NCBI RefSeq assembly: GCF_021298855.1
Contig: NZ_JAJTHI010000040.1
Coordinates: 1-64,000, forward strand
Length of the DNA stretch: 64,000 bases
Source: Gemmatimonas sp.
Lineage (GTDB): Bacteria; Gemmatimonadota; Gemmatimonadetes; Gemmatimonadales; Gemmatimonadaceae
Reading direction: 5' to 3'
Shown here: piece after piece, positions 15,580 through 23,481 of the stretch
How positions within the stretch are numbered: position 1 is the stretch's first letter
Layout: each line of letters starts with the position of its first letter
Made by a program: the position numbers and the translations under genes
Notes under the pieces: generated by a model
Told to the model about the DNA's origin: nothing
What the model saw: the letters and a program-made list of their open reading frames with translations, nothing else
The model's database searches: none

Positions 15580-16632
15580 TTATCGGGACAGGCGGTGCCA
15601 GAGGGAGAACGGCGCCAGCGAGGGACGAGCGCCGATGGCGAGTGCCATCTGCACGGCACAGCGGTCGTAGCGCACGGTTCCGGTGGTGCCGAGCGTTACC
15701 CCTCCGGTACTGGTATCGGTTGCGACGACCGCCCCCTGCACCGTGAGCTGTGCGGCCGCGGCGTCGAGGTTGCCGAGTACCACCAGCAGGCCGGTCACAT
15801 GCAGCGCTCCGGTCACTGTGGTATTGCCGTCGAGCACGAGCAGCCCCTGCCACGACGACGGGCCGGTCACGGCGATGGACGGGGCGCGGAGGATCACGCC
15901 AGCCCACCCGTGAGACGCAGGCAGAGGCCGCGGTGTCGCATTCCAGTGCCTCACCGGGATCTGAGGTCCGAGTGCCTGCATGGCCCCGTGCGTGCGCAGC
16001 CGGAGATCGGCTGGCGGTGGGCGCCATGGTGGCGGCGCGGTCCACGCCTGCGGTGCGGCGGCGGCAACCCCAGCGGCGACCACGTCGGGCACGCTCGCCG
16101 TGTCCCGATCCGCACCGCAGGGGGAGTTTGGCTGCTGCTGGTCGAGGCCGCTCACGACGGCACCGCCGGACCCATGGAGCGTACCGGCCGTGCTGATGGC
16201 GGCCATGATGGGGAACGGTGGGGGCTCAAGCCAGACCGCGCGCAGCAGTTCCCGGGAAGTGACGTCGAGGCGGCGTGCGGCCTGCCCGTGGCTCCGGGCA
16301 CGCAGAATGAGCGTAAGTGGATGCAGCCGCTGCCATTCGACCACGACCGGCTGCCGCGCGGTGGTCACCGAGAGCAGGCGTCGGGTGCCGACCCCCGTTT
16401 CCCATAAAGAGTCCTGGGGCCAGCGGGCGAGCGCGGTGCCGAGTGCCGCTTCGGCGCGATACTCCGCGTCGTCGGCCCCCAGCGAGGCCCGGGCACCGCG
16501 CGCGCCAAGCAGCGCCTCGTGAATGAGGGCGAGGGCGAGCAGCGAGGAGGCAGCAAGTGCCACGATGACGAGGGGCAGGACGAAGCCGCGGCGGCGCCGC
16601 GGGCAGTGCACGCCGTGGCGACAGGTCATCAT
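15580..16632 (-). CDS. PilX/GspK-like minor pilin protein
   Basis: The 350-residue product has a type III prepilin leader (RRRRG|FVLPLVIVALAASSLLALAL) with a hydrophobic helix, but the mature residue 5 is Leu instead of Glu, as in GspK/PilX tip pseudopilins. The C-terminal half is rich in Gly/Thr/Ala beta repeats (GNTTVTGALHVTGLLVVLGNL), resembling stacked beta-helix turns. It is last of a run of three pilin-like genes, overlapping the previous stop. The role is likely pilus initiation or tip formation; no exact family is recognised. Confidence 0.75.
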   Translation of the reverse strand: MMTCRHGVHCPRRRRGFVLPLVIVALAASSLLALALIHEALLGARGARASLGADDAEYRAEAALGTALARWPQDSLWETGVGTRRLLSVTTARQPVVVEWQRLHPLTLILRARSHGQAARRLDVTSRELLRAVWLEPPPFPIMAAISTAGTLHGSGGAVVSGLDQQQPNSPCGADRDTASVPDVVAAGVAAAAPQAWTAPPPWRPPPADLRLRTHGAMQALGPQIPVRHWNATPRPLPASHGWAGVILRAPSIAVTGPSSWQGLLVLDGNTTVTGALHVTGLLVVLGNLDAAAAQLTVQGAVVATDTSTGGVTLGTTGTVRYDRCAVQMALAIGARPSLAPFSLWHRLSR

Positions 16633-17510
16633 GGTCGTTGCCGGTAGGCCGTGGCCCGCAGCGGCATCACGGCCGTGACCGTATCAATGACTGGCTGGGG
16701 TGTGCGACTGGCGCGCCGCCGGTGGCTGAACGTGACCTGTGCCATGGCAATGCGTCCGCGACGGTTGCTGGCGGGTGCGGGGAGCGGTCCCACGGGTGCC
16801 CCGGTCGCGTCGAGCAGGCGTATGCGTACGCCGCCGAGGGCGGCGGCCTGCAGCGGGCCGGCGACTGGCTGAATGGCATCCCAGACGGCGCCGTCGCGAC
16901 TCTGGCGCCCCCACCACCAGGCGCTCCCGCTGCGGTAGTGACGGTAGCGCACATCACGATGCACGGTGAGCGGCCCGCTTGGGGAAAACGGCACGGCACC
17001 CGAATCGAGTGGTACGCGCCAGCGACGGCTGGTGGTCGACCTGTCGGTACCGCAGCCGGTCCCACCAACGACCGACGGCGGGGCGGTCACCGCACGCTCC
17101 GTGGCCACGGGCGTGTCCACGGGCGTGGTGGTGGTCTGCCATCCTCGCACGCGATCACCCGGACGCACACCGGCGAGCCAGGCATCGGCGCTCTGGTCCG
17201 GGACGGCCACCACGACCGCGTGTGGCGCCGAGCGGTCGCAGAGCAGCAAGACGCCCAGGGGAGACTGGAAGGCCAGCAGGGTGTCGGATACGACCAGCAG
17301 GTCCTCGCCGCGGAGGGGCGCAAGCTCGCCGGCCAGCATGACGCTGACCTGTCGCAGTTCACGCGACGACGCCAGCCGGGCGGATTGGGCGTGCACCGTA
17401 CGGGCGATGCGCAGCAGCAGCAGGGTGGCCGCCGTTGCCACCAGCAGCGCCACCGGCAGCGCCACGAGCAGCTCGACCAGCGTGGTACCTGTCCGCGGGA
17501 GGCGCGTCAT
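16629..17510 (-). CDS. PilW/GspJ-like minor pilin
   Basis: The 293-residue product begins with a prepilin leader, MTRLPRTG|TTLVELLVALPVALLV, with the conserved Glu5 and a long hydrophobic helix. The rest is a predicted beta-rich extracellular domain with repeated Thr/Pro/Val segments and two Cys pairs (LLCDRS, GGTGCGTD). The ATG at 17510 overlaps the preceding stop (ATGA); the reading frame further upstream is antisense-like sequence. Minor pilin by N-terminus and position. Confidence 0.8.
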   Translation of the reverse strand: MTRLPRTGTTLVELLVALPVALLVATAATLLLLRIARTVHAQSARLASSRELRQVSVMLAGELAPLRGEDLLVVSDTLLAFQSPLGVLLLCDRSAPHAVVVAVPDQSADAWLAGVRPGDRVRGWQTTTTPVDTPVATERAVTAPPSVVGGTGCGTDRSTTSRRWRVPLDSGAVPFSPSGPLTVHRDVRYRHYRSGSAWWWGRQSRDGAVWDAIQPVAGPLQAAALGGVRIRLLDATGAPVGPLPAPASNRRGRIAMAQVTFSHRRRASRTPQPVIDTVTAVMPLRATAYRQRP

Positions 17511-17929
17511 GGCTGGCACCACGAAGAGGCGAAGGCCACGTGCTGTTGCCGAGCCGCGCGTGGCGCGGAGCCGGCCGTTCGGGCACGGGTGAGCGGCGAG
17601 CGGTACCACGTGACCCCGACAGCCACCGCCGGCAGGGCCCCCTGCCGGGTGCTCGTGACGACGTAGTCGACTCCTGCGCGGGTTGCCTGGTAGCGGGCGA
17701 CGGCCGGTGCGGCGCAAGGCGCCGCGAGGAGGGGGGCGAGGTAGCTGGCGGTTTCCCGCTGTACGGCATGGTGATGAACCGCCGCGTCGATGAGTCGCGC
17801 ACTGCCGGCGGCCACCAACAGCATGACGGTGCTGCCGCCGGCGAGGAGCACGAGAGCGACGCAGCTTTCGACGAGCAGCCGGCCATGCCGCGGGCGCCGG
17901 CCGGAACGGAGCAGTGAGGGGGAGCGCAT
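17507..17929 (-). CDS. PilV/GspI-like minor pilin
   Basis: The 140-residue product carries a prepilin-type N-terminus (RRPRHG|RLLVESCVALVLLAGGSTVMLL): Glu5 is present, although Arg at +1 is atypical. The membrane helix is followed by a short beta domain with two Cys. The ATG at 17929 is preferred; a GTG six codons upstream is possible. It starts 57 bases after the kinase gene and begins the three-gene minor-pilin run. Confidence 0.72.
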   Translation of the reverse strand: MRSPSLLRSGRRPRHGRLLVESCVALVLLAGGSTVMLLVAAGSARLIDAAVHHHAVQRETASYLAPLLAAPCAAPAVARYQATRAGVDYVVTSTRQGALPAVAVGVTWYRSPLTRARTAGSAPRAARQQHVAFASSWCQP

Positions 17930-17986
17930 GGCGACACGATAGGTCACCCGCGCGCCCGCTCCGTCACCAAAATCGTGCCGACCGGA

Positions 17987-19189
17987 TCAAATCACCGCTT
18001 CACCGTTGGGTGGGGTGATGGGCCGGACCCCGCTGGCGTGCAGCGGCAGCAGAATGACGAACGCCGCGCCACCTTCGCGCGCCCGCTGTACCCAGATCGT
18101 GCCCCCGAGATTCTCGATGGTACTGGCCACGATGGCGAGCCCGAGGCCGGTGCCCTTCCCCGGTTGCTTGGTGGAGAAGAACGGTTCGAAAATGCGTTCG
18201 GCATCTTCGGGCGCCACGCCGGTCCCCGAGTCGGCGAGGACCACCTGCAGGAAGCGCGGCGGTGACTCCGGGCGGGCGAGCCAGGCGAGCGCGCGCTTGC
18301 TGGGGCGATGCGCCCAGCGCTGGGGGTGGGGGTCGGTGCGGCGCTTTTCGAAACTGTCGCCGAAGGCGGTCGCGTCGTTGATGCGCGACCGGATCACGAT
18401 CTCCCCTTCCCGATCCATGGCATCAACGGCATTCAGCAACAGGTTCACGAACGCCTGCTCCAGGTCATGGCGCTCGGCGTACACCACGCCGTCGGGCGCC
18501 TCGAGCTGACGCGTGACGCGGAAGCGCCGGGTGATGCCCTGGTCGGCGAGCAGCCGCAGCACATCCTCGATGATGTCGTCGACGACGATGGGCTTGGGGG
18601 TGAGGCGACGGGGGCGCGCGTAGTCGAGCAACCCGCGCATGATGCGATCGATGCGGGTGATCTCGCGTTCCAGGGCATCGAGTGGTTCCGTGGTGCCCTG
18701 CACATCCTGCGTGCGCATGCGGAGCAGGTGCGCGTAGTTGGCGATTGCCGACACCGGATTGCCGATTTCGTGCGAAATGCCGGCCGCGATGCGCCCCATG
18801 GTGGCGAGTTTTTCGACGCGCATGCGCGACTGGGTGGCCGCCGCCATCTGCTCGGTCATGTGGTTGATGCTGGTGGCCAGCTGGTGGAACTCCTGCGTGC
18901 TGGCCGGGGGCACCAGCTGCGCCACATCGCCGCGGGCAATGGCATCGGCCGCCTGCACGCAATGGCCGAGCGGTTCCTCGATGAGGCGTGCCACGAGGCG
19001 CTGGAGAATGCTGGCCGAGAAGAGGGCGACGACGAAGACGAAGACCACGACGAGGGGCCACCGGATTCCCGCGGGCAGCTCCTCGGTGAACCACATGGTG
19101 GTGATGATCGCGATGATCAGTCCGGCGCTCGCGGCCACGAGCACGCGTTGCAGACGATCGTGGATGCTGGGGCGCTTGATCTCGGGCAC
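17987..19189 (-). CDS. Membrane sensor histidine kinase in the pilus locus
   Basis: The 400-residue product has two N-terminal membrane helices (LVAASAGLIIAIITTMWF and WPLVVVFVFVVALFSASIL) with almost no periplasmic loop. A HAMP-like segment, HisKA with phospho-acceptor His in ISHEIGNPVSAI, and HATPase_c with NLLLNAVDAMD, DSGTGV and GTGLGLAIV follow. A 35-residue insert (about 285-320) splits the ATPase domain before the G1 box. No response regulator is adjacent, so it may feed the PilR-like protein or act elsewhere. It lies between pilA and the minor pilins. Confidence 0.9.
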   Translation of the reverse strand: MPEIKRPSIHDRLQRVLVAASAGLIIAIITTMWFTEELPAGIRWPLVVVFVFVVALFSASILQRLVARLIEEPLGHCVQAADAIARGDVAQLVPPASTQEFHQLATSINHMTEQMAAATQSRMRVEKLATMGRIAAGISHEIGNPVSAIANYAHLLRMRTQDVQGTTEPLDALEREITRIDRIMRGLLDYARPRRLTPKPIVVDDIIEDVLRLLADQGITRRFRVTRQLEAPDGVVYAERHDLEQAFVNLLLNAVDAMDREGEIVIRSRINDATAFGDSFEKRRTDPHPQRWAHRPSKRALAWLARPESPPRFLQVVLADSGTGVAPEDAERIFEPFFSTKQPGKGTGLGLAIVASTIENLGGTIWVQRAREGGAAFVILLPLHASGVRPITPPNGEAVI

Positions 19190-19271
19190 GGGCAGAGGAT
19201 GCGCTCACGGACCTGCCGCCGCAACCGGGGGAACGGCGAAAGGGCCGGGCAATCGCCCGACCCCTCCCCCA

Positions 19272-19302
19272 ATGACCCGGTCGGCGCCGCCGCCCGGGTC
19301 AT
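19272..19302 (-). terminator. Terminator after pilA
   Basis: ATGACCCGG and CCGGGTCAT form a 9-bp perfect stem around a 13-base GC-rich loop, starting five bases past the pilA TAA. A second stem (CGGGC-AATC-GCCCG near 19246) follows. It probably isolates the strongly expressed pilin gene from the downstream kinase gene. Confidence 0.65.
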
Positions 19303-19307
19303 GGTGC

Positions 19308-19673
19308 TTACTCGCAGACCGGCTCGCCTTCCGGGTTGGCGCCCGCTTCCGAGCCAACGCCGATCGTGCACGTGACCGCGGTCGACCCGTGCGTGGCGGT
19401 CGCCGACCAGCCGGTGGCGGTGCCTTCCTGCGTGATCGACACGCCTGACGAGCCCGGCGGGGTGGCCGGGATGCTCGCGTAGCTGTTGTCGTCGGAGTAC
19501 ACGGCCTCGTTGGCCGACACGAGGTTCTTCAGGTCCGACTTCATGGCGGTGATGTACGCCTTCTCCTTCGTCTGGGCGAACTTCGGGATCGCGATGGCGG
19601 CGAGGATGCCGATGATGACGACGACGATCAGGAGTTCGATGAGCGTAAAGCCCTTGCGCGTACGATGCTGCAT
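19308..19673 (-). CDS. pilA: Type IV major pilin
   Basis: The 121-residue prepilin has a leader of eight residues (MQHRTRKG) cleaved before Phe1. FTLIELLIVVVIIGILAAIA carries Glu5, and the assembly helix continues to about residue 60. The globular domain is small and ends in a Cys pair (TAVTC ... EPVCE) forming the D-region loop. The start at 19673 is set by the leader; longer upstream reading is not pilin-like. A good sigma-54 promoter lies about 70 bases upstream and a terminator follows, so it is a single-gene transcript consistent with a major pilin. Confidence 0.95.
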   Translation of the reverse strand: MQHRTRKGFTLIELLIVVVIIGILAAIAIPKFAQTKEKAYITAMKSDLKNLVSANEAVYSDDNSYASIPATPPGSSGVSITQEGTATGWSATATHGSTAVTCTIGVGSEAGANPEGEPVCE

Positions 19674-19744
19674 TGGTTTGGATCTCCAAAGGGGGGGATT
19701 GTCGCGATGCCGGGAGTGGCGGGTCGCGCGACACCATCGCTTAT

Positions 19745-19760
19745 GGCAACAGGCTTGCCA
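19745..19760 (-). promoter_or_regulatory. Sigma-54 (-24/-12) promoter of pilA
   Basis: Read on the minus strand the site is TGGCAAGCCTGTTGCC, against the consensus TGGCACGNNNNTTGCW. GG and GC elements are exactly spaced, with two mismatches. It points at pilA, with an expected transcript start near 19733 and a leader of about 60 bases. The neighbouring regulator gene (20258-21637) encodes a sigma-54 activator. AT-rich sequence around 19785-19860 is where upstream activator sites would be expected. Confidence 0.8.
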
Positions 19761-19884
19761 CCGCGCCGTCCTGACTGTAAAGCATTGTCCGACAAGGCCT
19801 TTCATCATTTCCACGAGGCCGGGACCTATCCGCTGCACCTTGCGATTCGCAAGAAGTGTTGCAGCGTGCAAGCGGTGCCGCGAC

Positions 19885-20271
19885 TCACCACCCCGCCTCG
19901 AGACAGGTGGGCTGCGTTCCCCCGCCGGACTCGAGTTGGCAGGTGATGCCCGGCAGGCCGGGGTGAGTGGCCGTGGCCGACCACTCGTGGGCGGTGCTCC
20001 GAAACGAGATCAGGGTGCCCGAACTGCCCTGCGTCGGAATGTCGACGTTGGCGTAGGAGCTTTCCGTCGTGAAATGCGTTTCGGCCATGGTGGCGATGTT
20101 GCGCAGGTCGGCCTTCATGGACACGAGGTACGCCCGCCGTTTGGATTGCCCGAACTTCGCAATGGCGATGGTCGTGAGGACGGCAAAGAGCACCACCACG
20201 GCAAACAGCTCGATGAGGGTGAACCCCCGGCGCCGGGGCGCGCGGAGCGCCGGGGCGCTAGGCCTCGCCAT
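19885..20271 (-). CDS. Second type IV pilin
   Basis: The 128-residue prepilin has a longer basic leader (MARPSAPALRAPRRRG) then FTLIELFAVVVLFAVLTTIA with Glu5. Its globular part parallels PilA: the EWSATATH wording matches GWSATATH of PilA, and it ends in a Cys loop (GITC ... PTCLEAGW). The ATG at 20271 overlaps the end of the pilR-like gene by 14 bases, so it is co-transcribed with pilSR rather than from the sigma-54 promoter. It may be an alternative or minor pilin. Confidence 0.9.
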   Translation of the reverse strand: MARPSAPALRAPRRRGFTLIELFAVVVLFAVLTTIAIAKFGQSKRRAYLVSMKADLRNIATMAETHFTTESSYANVDIPTQGSSGTLISFRSTAHEWSATATHPGLPGITCQLESGGGTQPTCLEAGW

Positions 20272-21637
20272 ATCGCGCCAGTTTCCGGTACAGCGTGGAG
20301 GGATCGATGCCCAACATGTCGGCCGCGCGGCTCTTGTTGCCGCCCTCGTTCTGCAGGACCCACTGGATGTACGCGCGCTCGACGGCTTCGAGGGTGGGGG
20401 AGACGGGGGGGCGCTCCGCGACGAACGGTTCGGCGCGGCGCGCGGTGACCCGCTCGGGGAGCGCGTCGGGACGAATGCGGTCGCCCGGCGAGAGGATGAC
20501 GGCGCGCTCGAGGGCGTTTTCGAGTTCGCGCACGTTGCCCGGCCACGCATACGCCATGAGTGCGTCGAGCGTGTCATCGGCCAGTTCCTTGACCGGCTCC
20601 TGCCGCAGCTGTGCCGAACGGGCGAGGAAGCCCTCGGCCAGCAGCGGAATGTCGTCGGGGCGCTGCCGCAACGGGGGCAGGTGCACGGCGATCACGTTCA
20701 GGCGGTAGAACAGATCGGCGCGGAAGCCCCCCCGCTTGATTTCTTCTTCGAGATCACGGTTCGTGGCGGCCAGCACCCGCGTGTTCACGGGCTGCGCTTC
20801 GGTGGCGCCCACGGGAATGACTTCGCGCTGCTGCAGCACCCGCAGCAGCTTCACCTGCGTGGACGGCGTGGTTTCGCCGATTTCATCGAGGAAGAACGTC
20901 CCGTGGTCGGCGGCGGCGAAGAGCCCCGTCTTGTCCTTCACCGCTCCGGTGAACGACCCCTTCACGTGGCCGAACAGCTCGCTTTCCAGCAGCGACTCGG
21001 GGAGCGCCCCGCAGTTGATCGACAGGAAACTGTGGTCGGTGCGGGCGCTGAGGTCGTGGATGTACCGGGCGATGACCTCCTTGCCGGTTCCCGACTCCCC
21101 GGTGATGAGCACCGTGGAATCCGTCGGGGCCACGGTCTCGGCCAGCTGCAGCACGTCCAGCCAACTGCGGCTGCGACCGACGGGACGGGAGGTGCTGCGC
21201 CGGTCGCGTTTCCTGAGTTCCTGCTGCAGCGAGTGGTTTTCCACGCGCAAGCGCCGGTGCTCTGCCGCTCGGCTGAGAATGGCCACCAGTTCGTCGTTGC
21301 GGAAGGGCTTCTGGATGTAGTAGAAGGCGCCTTCGTTCACCGCCTGCATGGCCGATTGCAGCGTGGCCTGCGCGGTCATGAGGATGACCGGCACTTCGCC
21401 GTCCATCTGTCGCGCATGACTCAACACCTGCACGCCGGTCACGTCGGGCATGCGCACATCGGTCAGCACGATGTCGGGCTTGATCTCGTTGAACTTCTCG
21501 ATGCCCTGTCGACCACCCTGCGCCGTGAATGGCTGGAAGCCCTGGGTCTTGAGCAGAATGCGCAGGGAGTCGAGGATCCCCGTTTCATCATCCACGACCA
21601 GGACGCGCGGTGCGGCGTCGGCGGAAACACAGCCCAT
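20258..21637 (-). CDS. pilR: NtrC-family sigma-54 response regulator, PilR-like
   Basis: The 459-residue product has a receiver domain with phospho-acceptor Asp60 (IVLTDVRMPD), an AAA+ activator domain with Walker A GESGTGKE and the sigma-54 contact loop GSFTGA (Ser for the usual Ala), and a C-terminal Fis-type helix-turn-helix (NKSRAADMLGIDPSTLYRKL). It should activate sigma-54 promoters such as the one before pilA. Its start overlaps the kinase stop by one base. Confidence 0.93.
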   Translation of the reverse strand: MGCVSADAAPRVLVVDDETGILDSLRILLKTQGFQPFTAQGGRQGIEKFNEIKPDIVLTDVRMPDVTGVQVLSHARQMDGEVPVILMTAQATLQSAMQAVNEGAFYYIQKPFRNDELVAILSRAAEHRRLRVENHSLQQELRKRDRRSTSRPVGRSRSWLDVLQLAETVAPTDSTVLITGESGTGKEVIARYIHDLSARTDHSFLSINCGALPESLLESELFGHVKGSFTGAVKDKTGLFAAADHGTFFLDEIGETTPSTQVKLLRVLQQREVIPVGATEAQPVNTRVLAATNRDLEEEIKRGGFRADLFYRLNVIAVHLPPLRQRPDDIPLLAEGFLARSAQLRQEPVKELADDTLDALMAYAWPGNVRELENALERAVILSPGDRIRPDALPERVTARRAEPFVAERPPVSPTLEAVERAYIQWVLQNEGGNKSRAADMLGIDPSTLYRKLARYGEA

Positions 21638-23373
21638 CAGGAGGTCACTCGCGGCAAAGCATGGTCAGGCAGGTGCGTGACGCCGGAGGTATCCGGCGCC
21701 ACGGGCAGCACGATGGAAAAGCGGGTACCCTGCGGCAGGCGCTCCACGAGCACCACGCCGCGGTGCGCCTCGACGGCGCGATGCACGACGGGGAGGCCGA
21801 GCCCGACCCCCCCGGCCTTGCCGGAGACGAAGGGTTCGAAGAGCCGCTCTCCGAGCTCGTCGGAGAACCCCGGCCCATCGTCGGTCACGGTGATCGTGAG
21901 GAGCTCGCCGGTGATGGCCACCGCCGATCCATGCGGACCGTCGGGTGCGTGCCGGTCGGCTTCGACGAAGATGTGGCCCGTCTCGCCCACCGCCTGGATC
22001 GCGTTGAGCACGAGATTGAACACCGCGCGATGCAGCAGGTCCTCGTCGCCGTGAAGCCGCGGGAGATCGGGACCGATACTTACCTGCACCTCAACGCCGG
22101 CGTGGCGATCGGGGTGCGACGCGGCCAGCATGGCGGCGGTGTGCACGAGGGCGCCCACATCCAGTGTATCGAGGCGAGTGACACGCGCCCGCGCGAAGTC
22201 GAGGAAGTCGGCCAGCAGCCGACTGAGCCGGTCGGCTTCGCGCACGATCAGCGCGTGGAGGACGTGCTCGTCATCATCGTCCGGCGCCCCCTGCGGCAGG
22301 CGCAGTCGCGAGAGTTGCTCGGTGGCGCTGCGGATGGCGGCCAACGGATTGCGGATCTCGTGCGCGAGCGAGGCACTCAGTTCGGCCACCGCCTCCAGCC
22401 GCTCGGCACGGATATGCAGCGCCTGCAGGCGCTTGCTGTCGGAGATGTCCTGAAAGATGGCGGTCGCCGTGACACTGCCGTCGGGGCGTGCCCCGTCGGC
22501 CACCGTCGTCGACACGCCAATGGGCACCTCGTCGGCGCCGCGGCGAAGGACCCCTTCCGCCCGCGTGGTGCGCACGCCGTCGCGCGCACTCCGTTCGAGC
22601 AGCTCCACCAGATGCGGCGATACCTCCCGCAGCGACGGCAGCAGTGGCTGGCCGATGAATGCCCGCAGGTCGATGCCGAGCAGTTCGGAGGCCGCCGGAT
22701 TGGCGTAGAGCAGCCGCTCGCGGCCATCCACGGTGATGATCCCGGAGCGAATGGTGCGGAGGATCTCCGCGGCTTCGAGCTGCACCTTCGCCAGCTGTGC
22801 GGCGAGCGCTTCGCGGCCCGATCCGGCCAGGCGCAGGCGCGCCGCCACGAATCCGGACCCCACCGCGACCACGGCGAAGACCGCGAGCTGCACCCCGACG
22901 CCAGCAAAGGGGGTACCCGTTCCCGGGCGCCACCAGATCACATCGATGGCGTAGAGCACGCAGGCGGCGGCGGCGACCGCGAGGCCACCACGGAACGGGA
23001 GCAGCAGCGACGCCCCCGCGATGACCAGGATGTACAGGGCCGCGAACTGGGAACTCCAGCCGCCCGTGATGTGCACGACGGCCGTGACGAGGAGCAGATC
23101 GAGCGCGCACTGCGCACCGTAGAACCAGAGCCCGAGGGGCCGCTGCGTGAGCTGCGCGTAGAACGCCGACCCGACGGTCGCGAGGGTGGCGACGGCAAAC
23201 GCCAGCGTGGCCAGGAGGGTGTCGGCGGGCGCCGCCTGACTCCAGACAAACACGGCGGCCACGAGGATGGCGCACGCCAGGGCCACGCGCGCAAGCCAGA
23301 CCCACCGCAACATGCGCCGGGGGTCGAGCAACTCCTGTATGGGGTCGTGTGGAAGGGCCGGCGTCGGTCTCAC
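21637..23373 (-). CDS. pilS: Membrane PAS sensor histidine kinase, PilS-like
   Basis: The 578-residue product has five to six hydrophobic segments in the first 190 residues, a PAS domain (about 205-320), HisKA with His in LAHEIRNPLAAI, and HATPase_c with NLVLNAIQAV, DDGPGF and GGVGLGLPVVHRAVEAH. PilS uses the same multi-helix-plus-PAS plan and senses pilin in the membrane. Overlap with the regulator gene (TGATG) indicates a cognate pair. Divergent from the CNNM gene across about 108 bases. Confidence 0.92.
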   Translation of the reverse strand: MRPTPALPHDPIQELLDPRRMLRWVWLARVALACAILVAAVFVWSQAAPADTLLATLAFAVATLATVGSAFYAQLTQRPLGLWFYGAQCALDLLLVTAVVHITGGWSSQFAALYILVIAGASLLLPFRGGLAVAAAACVLYAIDVIWWRPGTGTPFAGVGVQLAVFAVVAVGSGFVAARLRLAGSGREALAAQLAKVQLEAAEILRTIRSGIITVDGRERLLYANPAASELLGIDLRAFIGQPLLPSLREVSPHLVELLERSARDGVRTTRAEGVLRRGADEVPIGVSTTVADGARPDGSVTATAIFQDISDSKRLQALHIRAERLEAVAELSASLAHEIRNPLAAIRSATEQLSRLRLPQGAPDDDDEHVLHALIVREADRLSRLLADFLDFARARVTRLDTLDVGALVHTAAMLAASHPDRHAGVEVQVSIGPDLPRLHGDEDLLHRAVFNLVLNAIQAVGETGHIFVEADRHAPDGPHGSAVAITGELLTITVTDDGPGFSDELGERLFEPFVSGKAGGVGLGLPVVHRAVEAHRGVVLVERLPQGTRFSIVLPVAPDTSGVTHLPDHALPRVTS

Positions 23374-23481
23374 GCGCGAATCGTTGCAGGGTCGTGCAAA
23401 TTGCAGCAGCGGTCAGGGGCCCCGAGTCTTGCAGATTGCACTACCCTGACGAATCAGCCGCCCGCCCGTTTCCTTTGGGTC

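Noticed and set aside
19674-19871. 66-residue extension of pilA
   Set aside because: Prepilin leaders are short; the extension runs over the sigma-54 promoter and leader.
21610-23481. Plus-strand extension upstream of the CNNM gene
   Set aside because: The in-frame open region is antisense of the PilS-like kinase; the CNNM family start at 23482 is adequate.
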